DNA of 64,000 nucleotides from Juglans regia. Taxonomy: Eukaryota; Streptophyta; Magnoliopsida; Fagales; Juglandaceae. Position numbers and translations under genes: made by a program. The stretch is taken from positions 5,084,001-5,148,000 of the forward strand of contig NC_049916.1 in NCBI RefSeq assembly GCF_001411555.2, read 5' to 3'. Below the pieces are notes generated by a model. That model made no database searches. It saw only the letters and a list, made by a program, of their open reading frames with translations, and was not told where the DNA came from. Below, piece after piece: positions 32,730 through 44,252 of this stretch; position 1 is the first letter of the stretch, and each line of letters opens with the position of its first letter.

Positions 32730-33240
32730 CGAAGAAGTATTCGCTGTGGAAAGACTACTGAAGCAAGCAAAGAACCAGAAGATGATCACCATATCCTTCA
32801 GAGACAAAAACTGCAAAGGGGTCCAATACCCTCATGATGATGTATTGGTAGTGACGTTGCTAGTGGCCAATTACACCACCCAGAGGATCTTAATCGATAA
32901 CGAGAGTTCTTCTTATGTCCTTTTCTAGGACACTTTACAAAGATGGAATTGACCTAAGCTGACTATGTCCGTTGCCCATGCCACTAAAAGGCTTCTCGGG
33001 AGAAATAGTCCAACCTATAGGTGCTATTGCGCTATCCATATAGGCAGGAACATGGCCCTACACAACCACCACTACGACTGACGTTTTGGTGGTTAAGGCT
33101 CATTCCTCGTCCAATACAATCATCGGGCGCCAGACCCTAAACAACTTGAAGGACATTACTTCCACCTACCACCTAAAGATGAAGTTTCCAACGGAGGAGG
33201 GTGTATGAGAAGTACGTGGTGAACATGTGTTGACGCAAGA
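32730..33240 (+). pseudogene. Tat-like gypsy protease remnant
   Basis: The segment 32746-32928 reads GVQYPHDDVLVVTLLVANY followed by RILIDNESSSYVLF. It corresponds to the retropepsin active site (usually D-x-G-S-S) with Gly replaced by Glu. Homology continues weakly over frame changes to about 33240. It is non-functional. Confidence 0.7.
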
Positions 33241-33479
33241 ATGCTATGTAAAGGTCAAGAATGGAGGAAGAGACGTCCGTGTAACAAAAAAGTTTAGGAT
33301 TTGGTGAAACGTCACCACCGCGACCGCCTGAGCTCATTGAACATGGGGTCAAAACATGAAACGAACAAAATTTGAGGTAGGGCGAGGCCGACGAACCCCT
33401 AGACCTTGTAACCTTGGATCCATATCAACTCGAAGTAATGGTAAGAATCGGAACCATGATCAGGTTTGAAGTCAGGCAT

Positions 33480-34440
33480 CAATTAAAGCAACTCCTAATC
33501 AAATACAAGGACATATTTGCTTGGAACCATGAGACATGCTCAGAATTGATAATGAAGTCATTGAACATTGTCTTTGTGTAAACCCCAAGGCCAAAAGAAT
33601 CAGGCAAAAATGAAGGAGCTTTAGTACAGAAAATTAAGCAGCAATAGCAGAATAAGTGGAATGCCTCATGGCTGCGAGGTTCAACAGGGAATCTTATTAC
33701 ATAGAATGGCTCTCCAATGTGGTATTGGTGAAAAACTCAAATGGTAAATGGAGAATGTACCTTGATTTGACTGACTTTCACAAAGTGTGCCCAAAGAACA
33801 GCTTCCCCTTGGCCAGGTATCAACCAAATAGTAGACTTTACAGTAGGCCATCAATTGTTGTGAATCATGGATGCCTATTCTGGGCATATTCAAGTTCGGA
33901 TGAGCCAAGACGATAAGGAAAAGACTTCTTTCATAACAGAAAGCGGGCTATATTGCTACCGGGTGATGCCCTTTAGATTGAAGAATGTCGGGGCCACGTA
34001 TTAAAGGCCAGTAAACCTTATGTTCAAAATAAAAATCGGCCGTAATATGGAAGTCTATGTGGATGATCTACTCGTTAAGAGCAACGAACTAGCACACCAT
34101 ATTGTAGACCTGCGGGAAGTTTTTGTCGTCCTGCAACAATACGAGATGAAGCTCAACCTGATGAAATTTGCCTTCGGCATGGATTCGAGCAAATTCATAT
34201 GATCCATGGTATCAGAAAAGGGAATAGAAACCAATCGAGAAAAGATTAAGGCAATAATCAACGTGAAGCCTCCATAGAATATAAACGAAGTGCAAAAGTT
34301 TACCAGTCAGAGAGCAACACTCAATAGATTTTTATCCAAATCAACGGATAAGTGCTTGCCTTTCTTCAGAGTGTTGCATAAGGCCTAGACCTGGAATGAT
34401 GAATGCGATTAGGCATTTGAAAAACTGAAGGAGTATCTAT
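33480..34440 (+). pseudogene. Tat-like gypsy reverse transcriptase remnant
   Basis: The segment 33656-33916 carries EWLSNVVLVKNSNGKWRMYL and DFHKVCPKNSFPL, the N-terminal RT signature. 34020-34202 carries MEVYVDDLLVKS, the YVDD catalytic box with both aspartates. Between them at least two frameshifts are needed. After the thumb-like region (about 34220-34430) homology stops at about 34440. RNase H and integrase are missing. Confidence 0.8.
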
Positions 34441-34442
34441 CG

Positions 34443-34920
34443 CAAAATTTTAATTGTACTCGTAAGAACACGAACTGTACCGAAGTATTGTTTAGCAAGA
34501 ATGAGGTCGAACTCACAAAGATTTATAAAAATGTAGGAAACTAATCAAATCTAAACCAAATAAATTTTAATCTAGTTCAAAAATATGAGTTCTAAAATAA
34601 AATAAAAAAAACTTAGAACTAAACAATTAATGAATCAATACAAGAAATAATTAATTTAATGAACTAATCACAATAAAAAAAACTAAAATAAATTCTAAAG
34701 ATACATATTAATCTCAATAATGAATAACTATTGACGGAGAATGAACTAAGATTATTTTTTATTTTTTTAGTCCGTACGACCCCTGCGATGCTGCTTCGTT
34801 CTTTTCTTTTTTGTCGATCTCATTCTGTCCCTCCATTCTTATAGGCCTAGACGTTGGTTTATTTATGTTGGAAACCCTCAATTTTCATCTCTCTTTCTTT
34901 TCTTTTCTTTTATTTTTCGT
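34443..34920. repeat. Fragment of another LTR-like sequence, nested
   Basis: Starting at the exact end of RT homology, the sequence GTACTCGTAAGAACACGAAC, then GAGGTCGAACTCACAAAG, resembles the 3' part of gypsy-type LTRs that end with a 'GAGGTCGA..CCACAGGGA' block. AT-rich sequence follows. No partner LTR was found. Confidence 0.35.
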
Positions 34921-34939
34921 CTCTTTCTTTTACATTAAT

Positions 34940-35115
34940 ATGTCATTTGGATAGTAAATTGAGATAAAAATTTAAAATTAAATAAAATATTATTAAAATA
35001 TTATTTTATTATTATTTTAATATTTAAAAAAATTGAATTGTTTATTATGTTTTGTCTAAAAATTTAAAAAATTTTTAATAATGAGATAAGATGAATTAAG
35101 ATCACTTTTCAATCC
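34940..35115. repeat. MITE (TTTGGATAG...GAGATAAGATGAAT family)
   Basis: CATTTGGATAGTAAATTGAG at the left, TGAATTGTTTATTATGTTTTG in the middle, GAGATAAGATGAATTAAGATC and CAATCCAAA at the right. It belongs to the same family as 365-830 and 31995-32115. Confidence 0.6.
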
Positions 35116-35389
35116 AAAAAAGGCAAAGCTTATTTTTTTACTACTCCTATAAGAAAAATAAATATCTAAACACTAATAAAAATATAAAAATTAACACTAC
35201 ATAGTTGTGATAATTATTTATTTTATTTATTAAAATTATGTATAATTTGACTATTATCACACTTCCCAACCAGCTAATTGCTAGCCTTTAGATTCCGTTG
35301 AACCCAATAATAGATGAGCTGCATACGAGCTTTCTCTTGGTCGGAAACCGTCACAATCCTTGGGACCAATGGACTGAAATGATGGAATT

Positions 35390-36175
35390 AGGACTATTCA
35401 TCTGAGCTAGGTTTTTTTCTGACTCGGTCCGGAACCGAGTTGCAAAATCTGAGTACACCCAGTCTGGATATCGGATTTTTAACCCAGTACCCAGTTTTTT
35501 TTTTTTTTAGTTTGAGTTTGAATGTTTGGATTTTTTATTTTTTATTTTACAGAAAAATAAGCAAGAGTAATTGATTTGGATATTAACTTGCTAATTAAGC
35601 AGCATAATTGCATTTTTTATGCCTAGAATATATAAGAAATAAATAAATAAATTTGCAAATTAATGTTTAAAACTGTCATGCAAAATATCTCTTATATAGT
35701 TATGTTTGATCCACCAGGCACTGATCACCAAAGCATTGAATCGGAGCAGCTCTCAATTATTGCATGTAGCATTGTTTTCCACGGTGCCGTAATTTATTTT
35801 TGTAAATTATACTGCATAATTTATGCCATAATTTAGCATAATTTCTTAATTTCTGTGAAACAATGGAATTTTTGTGGAATTTTCTTTTATGCAGATATAT
35901 AAAGTTACGTTAGATGAGATTTCTCAATCAAATGAAAAAGGAAATTAAAGCAATTTCCTGATTTTGTTAAGATACCGCGTCCAAGTTTTAGCCATTTTTT
36001 AATTAGTCATAAACCTCCATTCAAACTAATTGAAAAAAAAAAAACTGGGTTCAACCTGAAATCTAGAATTCGGGTTTTGAAAAATCCGGGTTCTCTCCGG
36101 TTCTGGCCCGAGTTTGAAACCCGGGTCCCGATCTAGGTATATCCGGATTTCCGAGTTAGAACCCGAATTAACACC
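35390..36175. mobile_element. hAT-like non-autonomous element
   Basis: GC-rich ends with repeated CGGTCCGGAACCGAG and ACCCAG words at the left. The right has CCGGGTTCTCTCCGG, CCCGAGTTTGAAACCCGG and GAACCCGAATTAACACC, around an AT-rich non-coding centre. Mirror-image (pyrimidine against purine) ends of this kind are common in plant hAT derivatives. Its exact termini are not determined. Confidence 0.45.
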
Positions 36176-36292
36176 TTTAAATGGAATGTCCAAAGGTTAC
36201 TAAAACGACACACAAAAAAAAATATATAAAAGAAAAATGAACGGAAAATAGAATATGAAATTCCCGTCACACTTGCAAAAATTTACGGGGTA

Positions 36293-36820
36293 ACTTTTAG
36301 GTCAAATATTCATAAATATTCTATAAAGAGAATCTAACCGAATCTCACTTTATTAGGCCCATGGGCTTAGGGGCCACAAGCCCATCCAGTAGTTGCCAAA
36401 ATCGCAACCGCAACACATCTAAGTGCAGAATTCGAACCCAACTATGATTAATAAGGGTTTAATGACATAACAGACAGCGAGAAAAATTAATGGCCTTCCG
36501 ATACTCGGCTGCAATACTTGCCCTCCTGCACAATGCTAGCCCACATGGGCAAAATCAAGAACCTATAAGAGCCCGCGTTCTATTAAGGAATAAAGGGAGC
36601 CAAACCGAAAGAAAAGTTTTACCAAACAAGAACAACGATTGATGTATGTAACAAAAGGGTGACTAAAAAATATAAAACAAATAGGAATAGGATACACACT
36701 TTGTTATAACTGACTTAGACATCGGAGATATCCCTCACCACATCGAGCCACTTTCAATTCCCTGGTTGCAGGTTGCTAAGGATTCTTGCGAGAAATACGA
36801 AACACGCCTACGTACAACAA
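36293..36820 (+). repeat. Right LTR of the Tat-like element
   Basis: Counterpart of 30633-31163 in the same orientation. The two differ by many substitutions and several small indels (for example a short extra stretch with ATGCTAGCCCACATGGGC), so the insertion is not recent. Confidence 0.8.
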
Positions 36821-36939
36821 CTTCAGTTCTTATTGCAACTAGATTTATAAGATGAGATGCATATGTCCCATATATATGCCCAATTCGTCTTTGAATCGTA
36901 CCCAAACCAATTATTAATTAGAGATTGGATACTTCTCAC

Positions 36940-37115
36940 ATACAAATGTTTTAACTACAAAAAGATCCCACAAACGTAAATCTACAAATTGACGTGACAT
37001 GTTAAATTGTAAAACTATTTTATTGAAAAATAGATCTCACGTATCATATGAAACCATATTAGTTTATAAATTTATTTTTGTGGGATCTCGTTATAGATGT
37101 AGCACTTCTCTTTCT
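36940..37115. repeat. MITE with inverted GATCCCACAAA / TTTGTGGGATC ends
   Basis: AAAAAGATCCCACAAACG at the left and TTTTTGTGGGATCTCG at the right are inverses. Internal words match the copy in the ADH-like intron 2 (24480-24695). Confidence 0.7.
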
Positions 37116-37523
37116 CACATGTTTGATATCCATAGGACCATATGTCCTTTTCGTAGTTAGTTGGTTCGTTAAGCTAATTTATAAGTTACTTTGTCGGTCT
37201 TCAATTAGTTAGTTTGCTAATTTATAAGCAAAAGTTACTGTTGTAATCTTCAGCTAGCTTATTTTCAATAATACGTGTAATAATAAGAAAAGTTACCTAT
37301 CTAGAATCAACCAAGAAAGTAGGTAGCTAATAAAGGCTCTTTGATTGAGTATTGTTCTTTGTTTTCTTGCTTGTTATTAGTTGAATTGAACAACTCACAT
37401 ATTATGGCGCCGGATTTGTGAGTCGTGCACGTAAAAAACTAATAGCCCTAAAGTCGTGGGTATCAAAAATCCAATCACATATTACCATTATCTTCACGGT
37501 GATCATATAAATAAGCTCAAGTT

Positions 37524-37526
<3 letters not shown>

Positions 37527-37565
<39 letters not shown>
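37527..37565. repeat. (TC)n microsatellite
   Basis: About 19 TC units. Confidence 0.9.
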
Positions 37566-37568
<3 letters not shown>

Positions 37569-38057
37569 CATCACTTGTAAGCATCGGAAAGAAAACCAAT
37601 ATAATTTAAATAGATCGAGAAACTCTCATCAACACATTCGACTCAAGATCAACTCAAATTATTATTTGAGTTTCTTCAAGTAAAATAGAGATATACATGG
37701 TTCTATAAAACTTATTGAACATTTAATGCTATATGTATAAAACATATTGACAACAATAAATGTTGTTGGACTCTTTTTAAATATCTATCTCTCCTTCTTA
37801 AAATCCACCTTCAAATTCGTGTTCAAACTTGAAGGCCCGATCATCATTTTCCCTTAAAAAGATTATAGATACTCCATATATAGAACTGCATGCTAGAGAA
37901 ATTGGAAAAAAAAAAAAAAAAAGAAGGAAAAACTAATTATAAAATATGAGCCTTATTTAAATACTAATAAGCGTACAATATTTCTCAAGGAGGCCAGCCA
38001 TGCATGCCACCATGCATGCTTTTTACGTATATCCAAGAAAAAGAAGGTACAAAAGTT

Positions 38058-38066
<9 letters not shown>

Positions 38067-38123
<57 letters not shown>
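38067..38123. repeat. (GA)n microsatellite
   Basis: About 28 GA units. It makes an artefactual Arg-Glu repeat ORF. Confidence 0.95.
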
Positions 38124-38125
<2 letters not shown>

Positions 38126-38791
38126 GGATCAGTTCATTAATGGGCCAAAATAAACCTATTAACTACAAATACGTTCGGTTTCTTGGGCGCCTGGCGATTC
38201 ATAATAATACCAACGAGGATAGCGACAATAACAAAGAAGGAGAGTGCGAAGATGATTACATTCCTAATCCATTCGTAAAGGGATTGCTTATCTGTATCTT
38301 CATCCCCATATTCCATTAATAATTAGGAGTTTGTAATTAAGGAATTGAGGAAGATGATGAGTAGACAAATGGAGCTCTTCTGCTTATTCTGAAAGCTGCT
38401 TTTTCCCTCCTCTTTTATGCATGCATGCAGTAACTCGGATCCTATTTAACTATATATATATAGCCATTTTCAGAAAATTAAAAGCTGTCACTAACAGCCA
38501 TTTAAACTAAAACAAATCATGTAGTTTCGTTATTTTTGTTTTATGCAATCACAGCATTTTAAGTAAAATTTTCAAACAATTTATACACCGTAAGTAAATT
38601 TGTTATTAATGTACGTTGTTAATTACATCCACTCGCGTCATTACCTAACTAATTAAATCACTGCATATGTGATATATTGTATCATTACATGGTGTCGTGT
38701 GAATCGCTAAAAAGATGTGAGTTCAGGAGATCAAACGAGAGCACTAAGCTGATAAGCCGAGTCAGAAGCCCATGGGTTAGCCCTTTGTTAA

Positions 38792-38842
38792 ATAGGCATA
38801 GGCATAGGCATAGGCATAGGCATAGGCATAGGTATAGGCATA
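38792..38842. repeat. (ATAGGC)n hexanucleotide repeat
   Basis: About eight copies of ATAGGC, the last ones with one substitution (GGTATAGGC). Confidence 0.95.
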
Positions 38843-38892
38843 TTCTTCGTGTATGATTATCCTGTAAGAGTGCCGGCATATTCTATTGATAT

Positions 38893-39285
38893 TCTTTTAA
38901 TTTATCTCTCTATAGAATCGATATTTTAAAACTGTGCTATAACTACTGCGTTATTCTTTGGGCGTAACTAAATTTTGGCGTCGTTGCCAAAAAACATTTT
39001 CTTCTTTCTTTTTATAGTATTTTATTTTTTTAGTATTTTGTTACCTTGCATGTACAAATATAGAGACGTCTTGGGTAGATTGCTTGTAAGTCTGTACTAG
39101 AGTCAGAATCAAACTGTTTAAATCTTTTATTTAACAATCCATCTAGTTTCAAATAAATGAGTGAACACGAAGACCAATCCACTAAAACGCTTTAGGATTA
39201 CCTCCACTCTACACACACGTACAGTCACACCATCATGCATCATGTTTCCAGCTAATACTCGTCAACTGAATTTTAAAACAGGGAT
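38893..39285 (+). mobile_element. Partial copy of the Athila-like family (LTR end, primer site, leader)
   Basis: It matches 41522-41902 over about 390 bp: CTATAACTACTGCGTTATTCTTTGGGCG at the LTR end, TTTTGGCGTCGTTGCC at the primer site, GTTACCTTGCATG, CATCATGCATCATGTTT and TCAACTGAATTTTAAAACAG. It starts in the LTR end and stops in the leader, so it is a truncated relic of the same family as the complete element 1.3 kb downstream. Confidence 0.8.
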
Positions 39286-40205
39286 GATAGGTCAAGACTT
39301 GTTTATTTAACTTTTATCAGTACTTGAGCTCAAGTTTATTATTGAGCTACATTTTATACTTAAGAATAAATCATAATTTATTATTAGAGCAAGTTCAAGC
39401 TTGTTCAAGACATATATTTTAATTTTGATAAAAAATATTTTTTGTATTATATATTATAATTTTCTCTACAAATTTTAACATATAAACTATGAGTGTTTTT
39501 TTAATATTTTTATATAATTTGTATACATCTATCAGTGACAATATTCGTAAAAATACAAGTAGCATGCACTGTATTAAAAAAAATTATCTTATATTTTTAA
39601 TTATTTAAAATATTTCGTTAAAAAGTTAAGAATAACGCTATAAAAAAATATGAATATTACTCTTATTTATGCACACTTATAAAAGCCAATTCAAATTCGA
39701 TTTGTGTCATTTCTTACTGTGTACATAAACGCAGCCTTATTCATTTTCGACCTTAGATGATACACCCTAAATGATAGTAAGAAATGATATTTGTAGTCAT
39801 AAATGTAGAAGTCACGCCACTCCTTTTAAAAAAAGTGATTAAATCCGAAACTCATATTAAAAAAATATATTTTAATAGAAGATTTATTTTTTTTTAAAAG
39901 AGTATACGAGATTTATACATCTTAAAGATTGTATCTAATATTATTCTAGCACCTCGTGTTAGTGCTGCAACTTAATTTTATAATATTAAGAAGAAAAAGA
40001 ATATTGCAAAACTAAAAGATATTTGGGCAGCACCCAATTTTCAATGCGACAGAACCTCATAGATAAATACAGACTTCAAGGTTATAAAAAATAAACAAAT
40101 AAATTCAGGCTTCATACATACTATTGATAGTACCTAATCAATTCTAGAAGTTAGCCAAAAGACAAAGATCAAATAAATAAATGCTATGACCTGAAACAGA
40201 AAATG
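39286..40205. other. Intergenic, AT-rich, with one foldback MITE
   Basis: No coding content is seen. A member of the foldback family lies at about 39775-39960 (AATGATATTTGTAGTCATAA ... ATTGTATCTAATATTATTC). Confidence 0.45.
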
Positions 40206-40210
40206 CGAAG

Positions 40211-41601
40211 TGATGTATACATGAAAGTGTACTCTAAATATTTTATTATTAGACTAAAAAGTTAAAATGTAAATAGAAATCGTAAGAACTAATGTGTATT
40301 CTTGAATTCAATTTCTATTTATAATTACTTTGGGACATTCTTGAGCAGATTTTTATGTTTAATTTCATAATCTATAAAAGAACAAATCAAAACCTAGTCA
40401 AATTCAAAAAACTTTCAAGTGGGCAAGACACTGGAACAACTTAAGAATTTTCAACGAATATAAGACTTTTCAAATAAGGATAATGATGAGGTATGAGAGT
40501 AATTCGGATCAAAAGAAAAAGTGAGTCCGAAATTTGCAAGAAGATAGCATGTACATAATTTAGTATTTTGATCGTAACTTTCCACTCAAATATCTGATTG
40601 ATGCGATGGAAAACTATTTTAAAGAGATACAAATATCTCTCTAATTATTTGGATTTCTAAATTCGAACTCCTGAAGCGATTACGTGGCTGCCAAAATGAG
40701 TCCTAAAATTTAAGCGATTTTGTATGCGGGAATATGAAGACACTAGAGTTTCTTTCCTACCCTATATAAGCATTTCATTAGCACGAAATTGAGAGTTTTA
40801 AAAGAGGGGAGATGGCTCAGTACTGAAGGAAGAAGAGACAAAATTAATTTCCATGGCCGTCATTTGTTTTATTTTTCTCTTAGGATTTTTGTTGTCCATT
40901 ATATTGATGGGTAACTAAATTCTCAAGTAGGGTTAGGGATGAACTTGCACATTAGATGGTATTTTTAATTTATGTATTTGGCTTTCAATTACTAAAACTC
41001 TTTTATTTTATCATTCTCAATTCGTTGTTGATGTTTTCTTCTCTGAATAATCATAGAATTTATTCAGTTTATGGATTTAGTCATGATTTTTCTATTGAAT
41101 GGATTAGGTCTTTGATTATGTTTGGATCAATTATTTATCTATATTGATTTAATTCTTTGTTGCAATATCACTCCCTGAGTATATTATTGTCATTAGATTT
41201 TCTCAATAGTGATAATAATTTACGTATTTTAAAAGTGGTGAATGATTTTTCAAAGGGTTACATTTGGTTTAATTTTGGTTTATAAATCTATACCTTCCGA
41301 TTGAGAATTTTGGAAATTGAGTTCGCAATTGAGTTATTCAATGAATTAAGAATAATTAAAATACCGGATTTGTGCAAGGGATTCCCAACGCTTTACTGTT
41401 CGTCAAATTTGAGTACTTTTTCCGTTAGTCATTTTGCTTCATTTTAATTTACATTTAAAATTAATCTTTATTCTTCATTAGTCATTTAATATTTTTCTTT
41501 AGTTTCTTTGTTCCATATGCTACTCTTTTAATTTGTCTCTCTATGGAATCAACACCCCAAAGTTGTGCTATAACTACCGCGTTATTCTTTGGGCGAAACC
41601 A
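40211..41601 (+). repeat. Left LTR of the Athila-like element
   Basis: 1391 bp, starting TGATGTATACATGAAAGTG and ending TCTTTGGGCGAAACCA. It aligns end to end with the right LTR. Confidence 0.88.
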
Positions 41602-41604
41602 AAT

Positions 41605-41622
41605 TTTGGTGCCGTTGCCAAA
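41605..41622 (+). other. Primer-binding site of the Athila-like element
   Basis: TTTTGGTGCCGTTGCC just inside the left LTR resembles the TGGCGCCGTTGCC site (tRNA-Asp type) known from Athila-like elements, with T for C at one position. The partial copy at 38893-39285 has TTTTGGCGTCGTTGCC. Confidence 0.65.
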
Positions 41623-42049
41623 TTTCTTTTTCTTCTTTCTTTTTATAGTATTTTGTTACCTTGCATGCACAAATATAGAGATGCCTTGGGTATATTGGTT
41701 TATAGGCCTGTGCTATAGTCGGAATCAAACTTTTTAAATCCTTTATTTGACAATCCATCTAGTCTTGAAGAAATAAGTGAACACGAAAAATCAACCCACT
41801 AGAACTCTTTAGGATTACCTCCACCCTACACGCACAACCACACCATCATGCATCATGTTTTCAGCTAATACTCGCCAACTGAATTTTAAAACAGAGATGA
41901 TATAGATACTCCCTACTTTTTATGGTTTGGAAAATAAAAATTATGTGCATATTAGGGAGTTTGAGGAAGTAGTTGCGATTTTCCATAGTCAAAATACAAC
42001 TGATGATGTTGTGAGACTTAACTTCTTTCCTTTCTCTTTGGGCTATACT

Positions 42050-42760
42050 CGCTGAGACCACGATCTATTGGGTCATGGAATGAGATGACTCAGGTTTTTT
42101 TTAATAAATATTTTTCTCAACATAAGACTAATGCTTTAAAAAGACAAATCTCTACATTTGCACAAAAGGATAGTGAGACTTTATATCAATTTTGGAAGAG
42201 ATTTAAGGAGTTGTCAAGTATGTGTCATCACTATGGGTATGAGAATTGGCGCTTAGTGAGCTATTTTTATGAGAGACTTACACCTAGAGAGCATCAATTT
42301 GTAGAGATGATATGTAATGATGAGTTTTTACAGAAAGATCCTGATGAGGACATAGAATACATCAATGAGCTTGTTGAAAAAACTCACACTTGAACTGGAC
42401 TTAGTGCTACTGAGAACACAAATAGGTCACGGCTTGCTGGAAATCCAAATAGTTGTGGAATTTACCATCTTAGGGAAGATGATAACTTAAAAGCTAAGGT
42501 GGAGATGCTTACTAGGGAGTTTGAAGTGTTAAGAACTAAAGATTTAAAGCCAACACACATGGCTACTCATGTTGAGTCCTTTGGACCATGTTTTGTGTGT
42601 GGTGGGGTAGATCAATTGGCTCAAGAGTGCCCCACATTTGCTGAAATGAGAGGAATTTACGAGGAACAATGTAATGCTTTAGGTATGTACAAAAAACCTT
42701 TTACACCTTCTCTCAATACCTACAATCCAGGGTGGCGTTATCACCCCAATTTTAGCTGAA
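42050..42760 (+). pseudogene. Athila-like gag remnant
   Basis: 42085-42393 reads QVFFNKYFSQHKTNALKRQI, SETLYQFWKRFKEL and HHYGYENWRLVSYFYERL, the standard core of retrotransposon gag (residues about 3-85). After a stop at 42391 a second segment in the same gene (42499-42759) has CFVCGGVDQLAQECP, a zinc-knuckle-like motif in which the usual His is not in place. It then has a Pro/Tyr/Asn-rich tail (NTYNPGWRYHPNF). A stop splits it. Confidence 0.75.
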
Positions 42761-42855
42761 ATCTAAAAACCAGTAGCCTGCACAACCACCTAGAGCTTAT
42801 CCTACACCGTATCATGCATCATCATCTTCTAGAAACCCCTTAGAAGATACTTTAC

Positions 42856-44010
42856 ATGTTTTTATTGAGACACAAAGTAAAAATAATCAAAGATTTGATT
42901 ATGCAGGTTATTGAAGAAAATAATAAGATAAAAACCCATGTATCCAAATTGATGAGCTGTTTGAGTGTAAATGAGGGTGACAAGTTCCCTTCTCAAACTC
43001 AATCCACACCCCAATATCAACATATGGCTCAAGGAAATTGGAAAGAGGTCAATTCCATTGTGACATGAAGTGATAAATCCTTACACATCCCAACAACTGA
43101 TAAGTCAGAGGATGTTGAAGAGGAACATAGCGATGACAATACTGAGTTGCCCAAGAAAGTCAAGGTAATTAAGAGCCTAGTTAAGATACCATTTCCTCAA
43201 GGTTTAAAATCTGGTATACGAACTTTGGATTCTAACAATGAAATCTTGAAGAACCTTAGGGATGTAAAAATCAATCTTTCTCTTTTGCATGTTATTAAAC
43301 AAGTTTATACTTATGCAAAAGTTTTTAAAGATTTGTGTACAGTTAAGAGGAAACACCATGTTAAGAAGATAGCATTCCTGAAAAAGCAAGTTAATGCTTT
43401 AATTGAGCAACGAACTCTTCCTAAGTACAAGGATCTTGGTTGTCCAACTATTGCATGTAATATTGGGAATCATGAGTTTGGGCAAGCGTTGTTAGATTTA
43501 GGAGCTAGTGTAAATTTGATGTCTTATTCCATTTATTTACAGCTTGGTTTTGGTGAAATTAAGCCCACTTCTGTTATGCTTCAATTGGCTGATTGTTTAG
43601 TTAAGAAACCGAGATGAATAGTTGATAATGTTTTGATCCAAATTGACAAGTTTTACTACCCCATTGATTTCTTACTCCTTGATACTAGTTATGTTGTTGA
43701 CACTAATTTTAAAATCCCCTTAATTTTAGATAGAAATTTCATTGCTACTGTTAATGTTCTTATTAATTGCAATAATAGTCGAATGAAACTGTCTTTTGGG
43801 AACATGACTCTTGAGGTGGAAAAACAGCCAATAGAGGATAACGAGTGCCACCAAACGTACATGATTGACACACTTATAGACAAGGGAGTTCACACAACTC
43901 ATGATTCTAATTCCCTTGAATATTTTCTTGTTAGTTCTGAGTTTGATACTATGAATGATTCATCTGATGTTGTTGATATTTGTGCTATTTTTTATGAACC
44001 TTAGGATTAT
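42856..44010 (+). pseudogene. Athila-like gag tail and aspartic protease remnant
   Basis: 42856-43068 is a charged coiled-coil-like gag tail. 43147-43617 and 43633-44004 carry the protease: LPKYKDLGCPTIACNIG, then ALLDLGASVNLMSYSIY, where the active site reads D-L-G-A-S, then the flap-like DNVLIQIDKFYYPIDFLLLD and an LGRNF-like element (ILDRNFIATVNV). One stop (43615) lies between the two segments. Downstream of about 44030 the expected RT is absent. Confidence 0.75.
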
Positions 44011-44212
44011 GACCCATATATTTGGTAACCGAAATTTGAGGAGCTGTCTAAGAAAAGTGAAAAGCGGATTCCTTTAAGCATGGATAGTCTCAAATTGGAA
44101 TTGAAACCACTGCCCTAAGATCTTAAGCATGCATTTCTCGGCCGAGGCAAGTGCCTGAAGTGGAAGACATTTCACTTGCAGACTCGGTCTATCAACCTTG
44201 ACCATACTATGC

Positions 44213-44216
<4 letters not shown>

Positions 44217-44248
<32 letters not shown>
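44217..44248. repeat. (TA)n microsatellite at the pol-deletion point
   Basis: About 16 TA units lie close to where the polymerase region should begin. Confidence 0.9.

Positions 44249-44249
<1 letters not shown>

Positions 44250-44252
<3 letters not shown>

Larger units (their letters stand above)
30633..36820 (+). mobile_element. Tat-lineage Ty3/gypsy LTR retrotransposon, decayed, with nested insertions
   Basis: Two long repeats of about 525 bp (30633-31163 and 36293-36820) flank gag, protease and reverse-transcriptase remnants, all on the plus strand. The order gag-protease-RT and the wording of RT and gag fit the plant Tat/Ogre side of Ty3/gypsy. The pol region stops at about 34440. The 1.85 kb before the right LTR is unrelated: a piece of another LTR-like sequence, a MITE and an hAT-like segment. 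RNase H and integrase are absent. No exact target duplication was found. Confidence 0.8.
37116..38885. other. Intergenic, with simple repeats only
   Basis: No supported gene. The segment 37140-37400 has the look of a worn LTR end (short direct words, ending ACAACTCACA), but no partner was found. Otherwise it holds only microsatellites. A short ORF in the GA run at about 38065-38319 has no recognisable product. Confidence 0.45.

Noticed and set aside
37116..37450. Possible solo copia LTR followed by a TGGCGCCGGA primer-like word
   Set aside because: No partner, no clear TG start and no target duplication could be found by eye.
38795..38845. CRISPR-like direct repeats
   Set aside because: A hexanucleotide microsatellite in a plant genome; no spacers.
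43147..43617. 156-codon ORF as a host gene
   Set aside because: Contains the DLGAS protease motif and lies between the LTRs of the Athila-like element.
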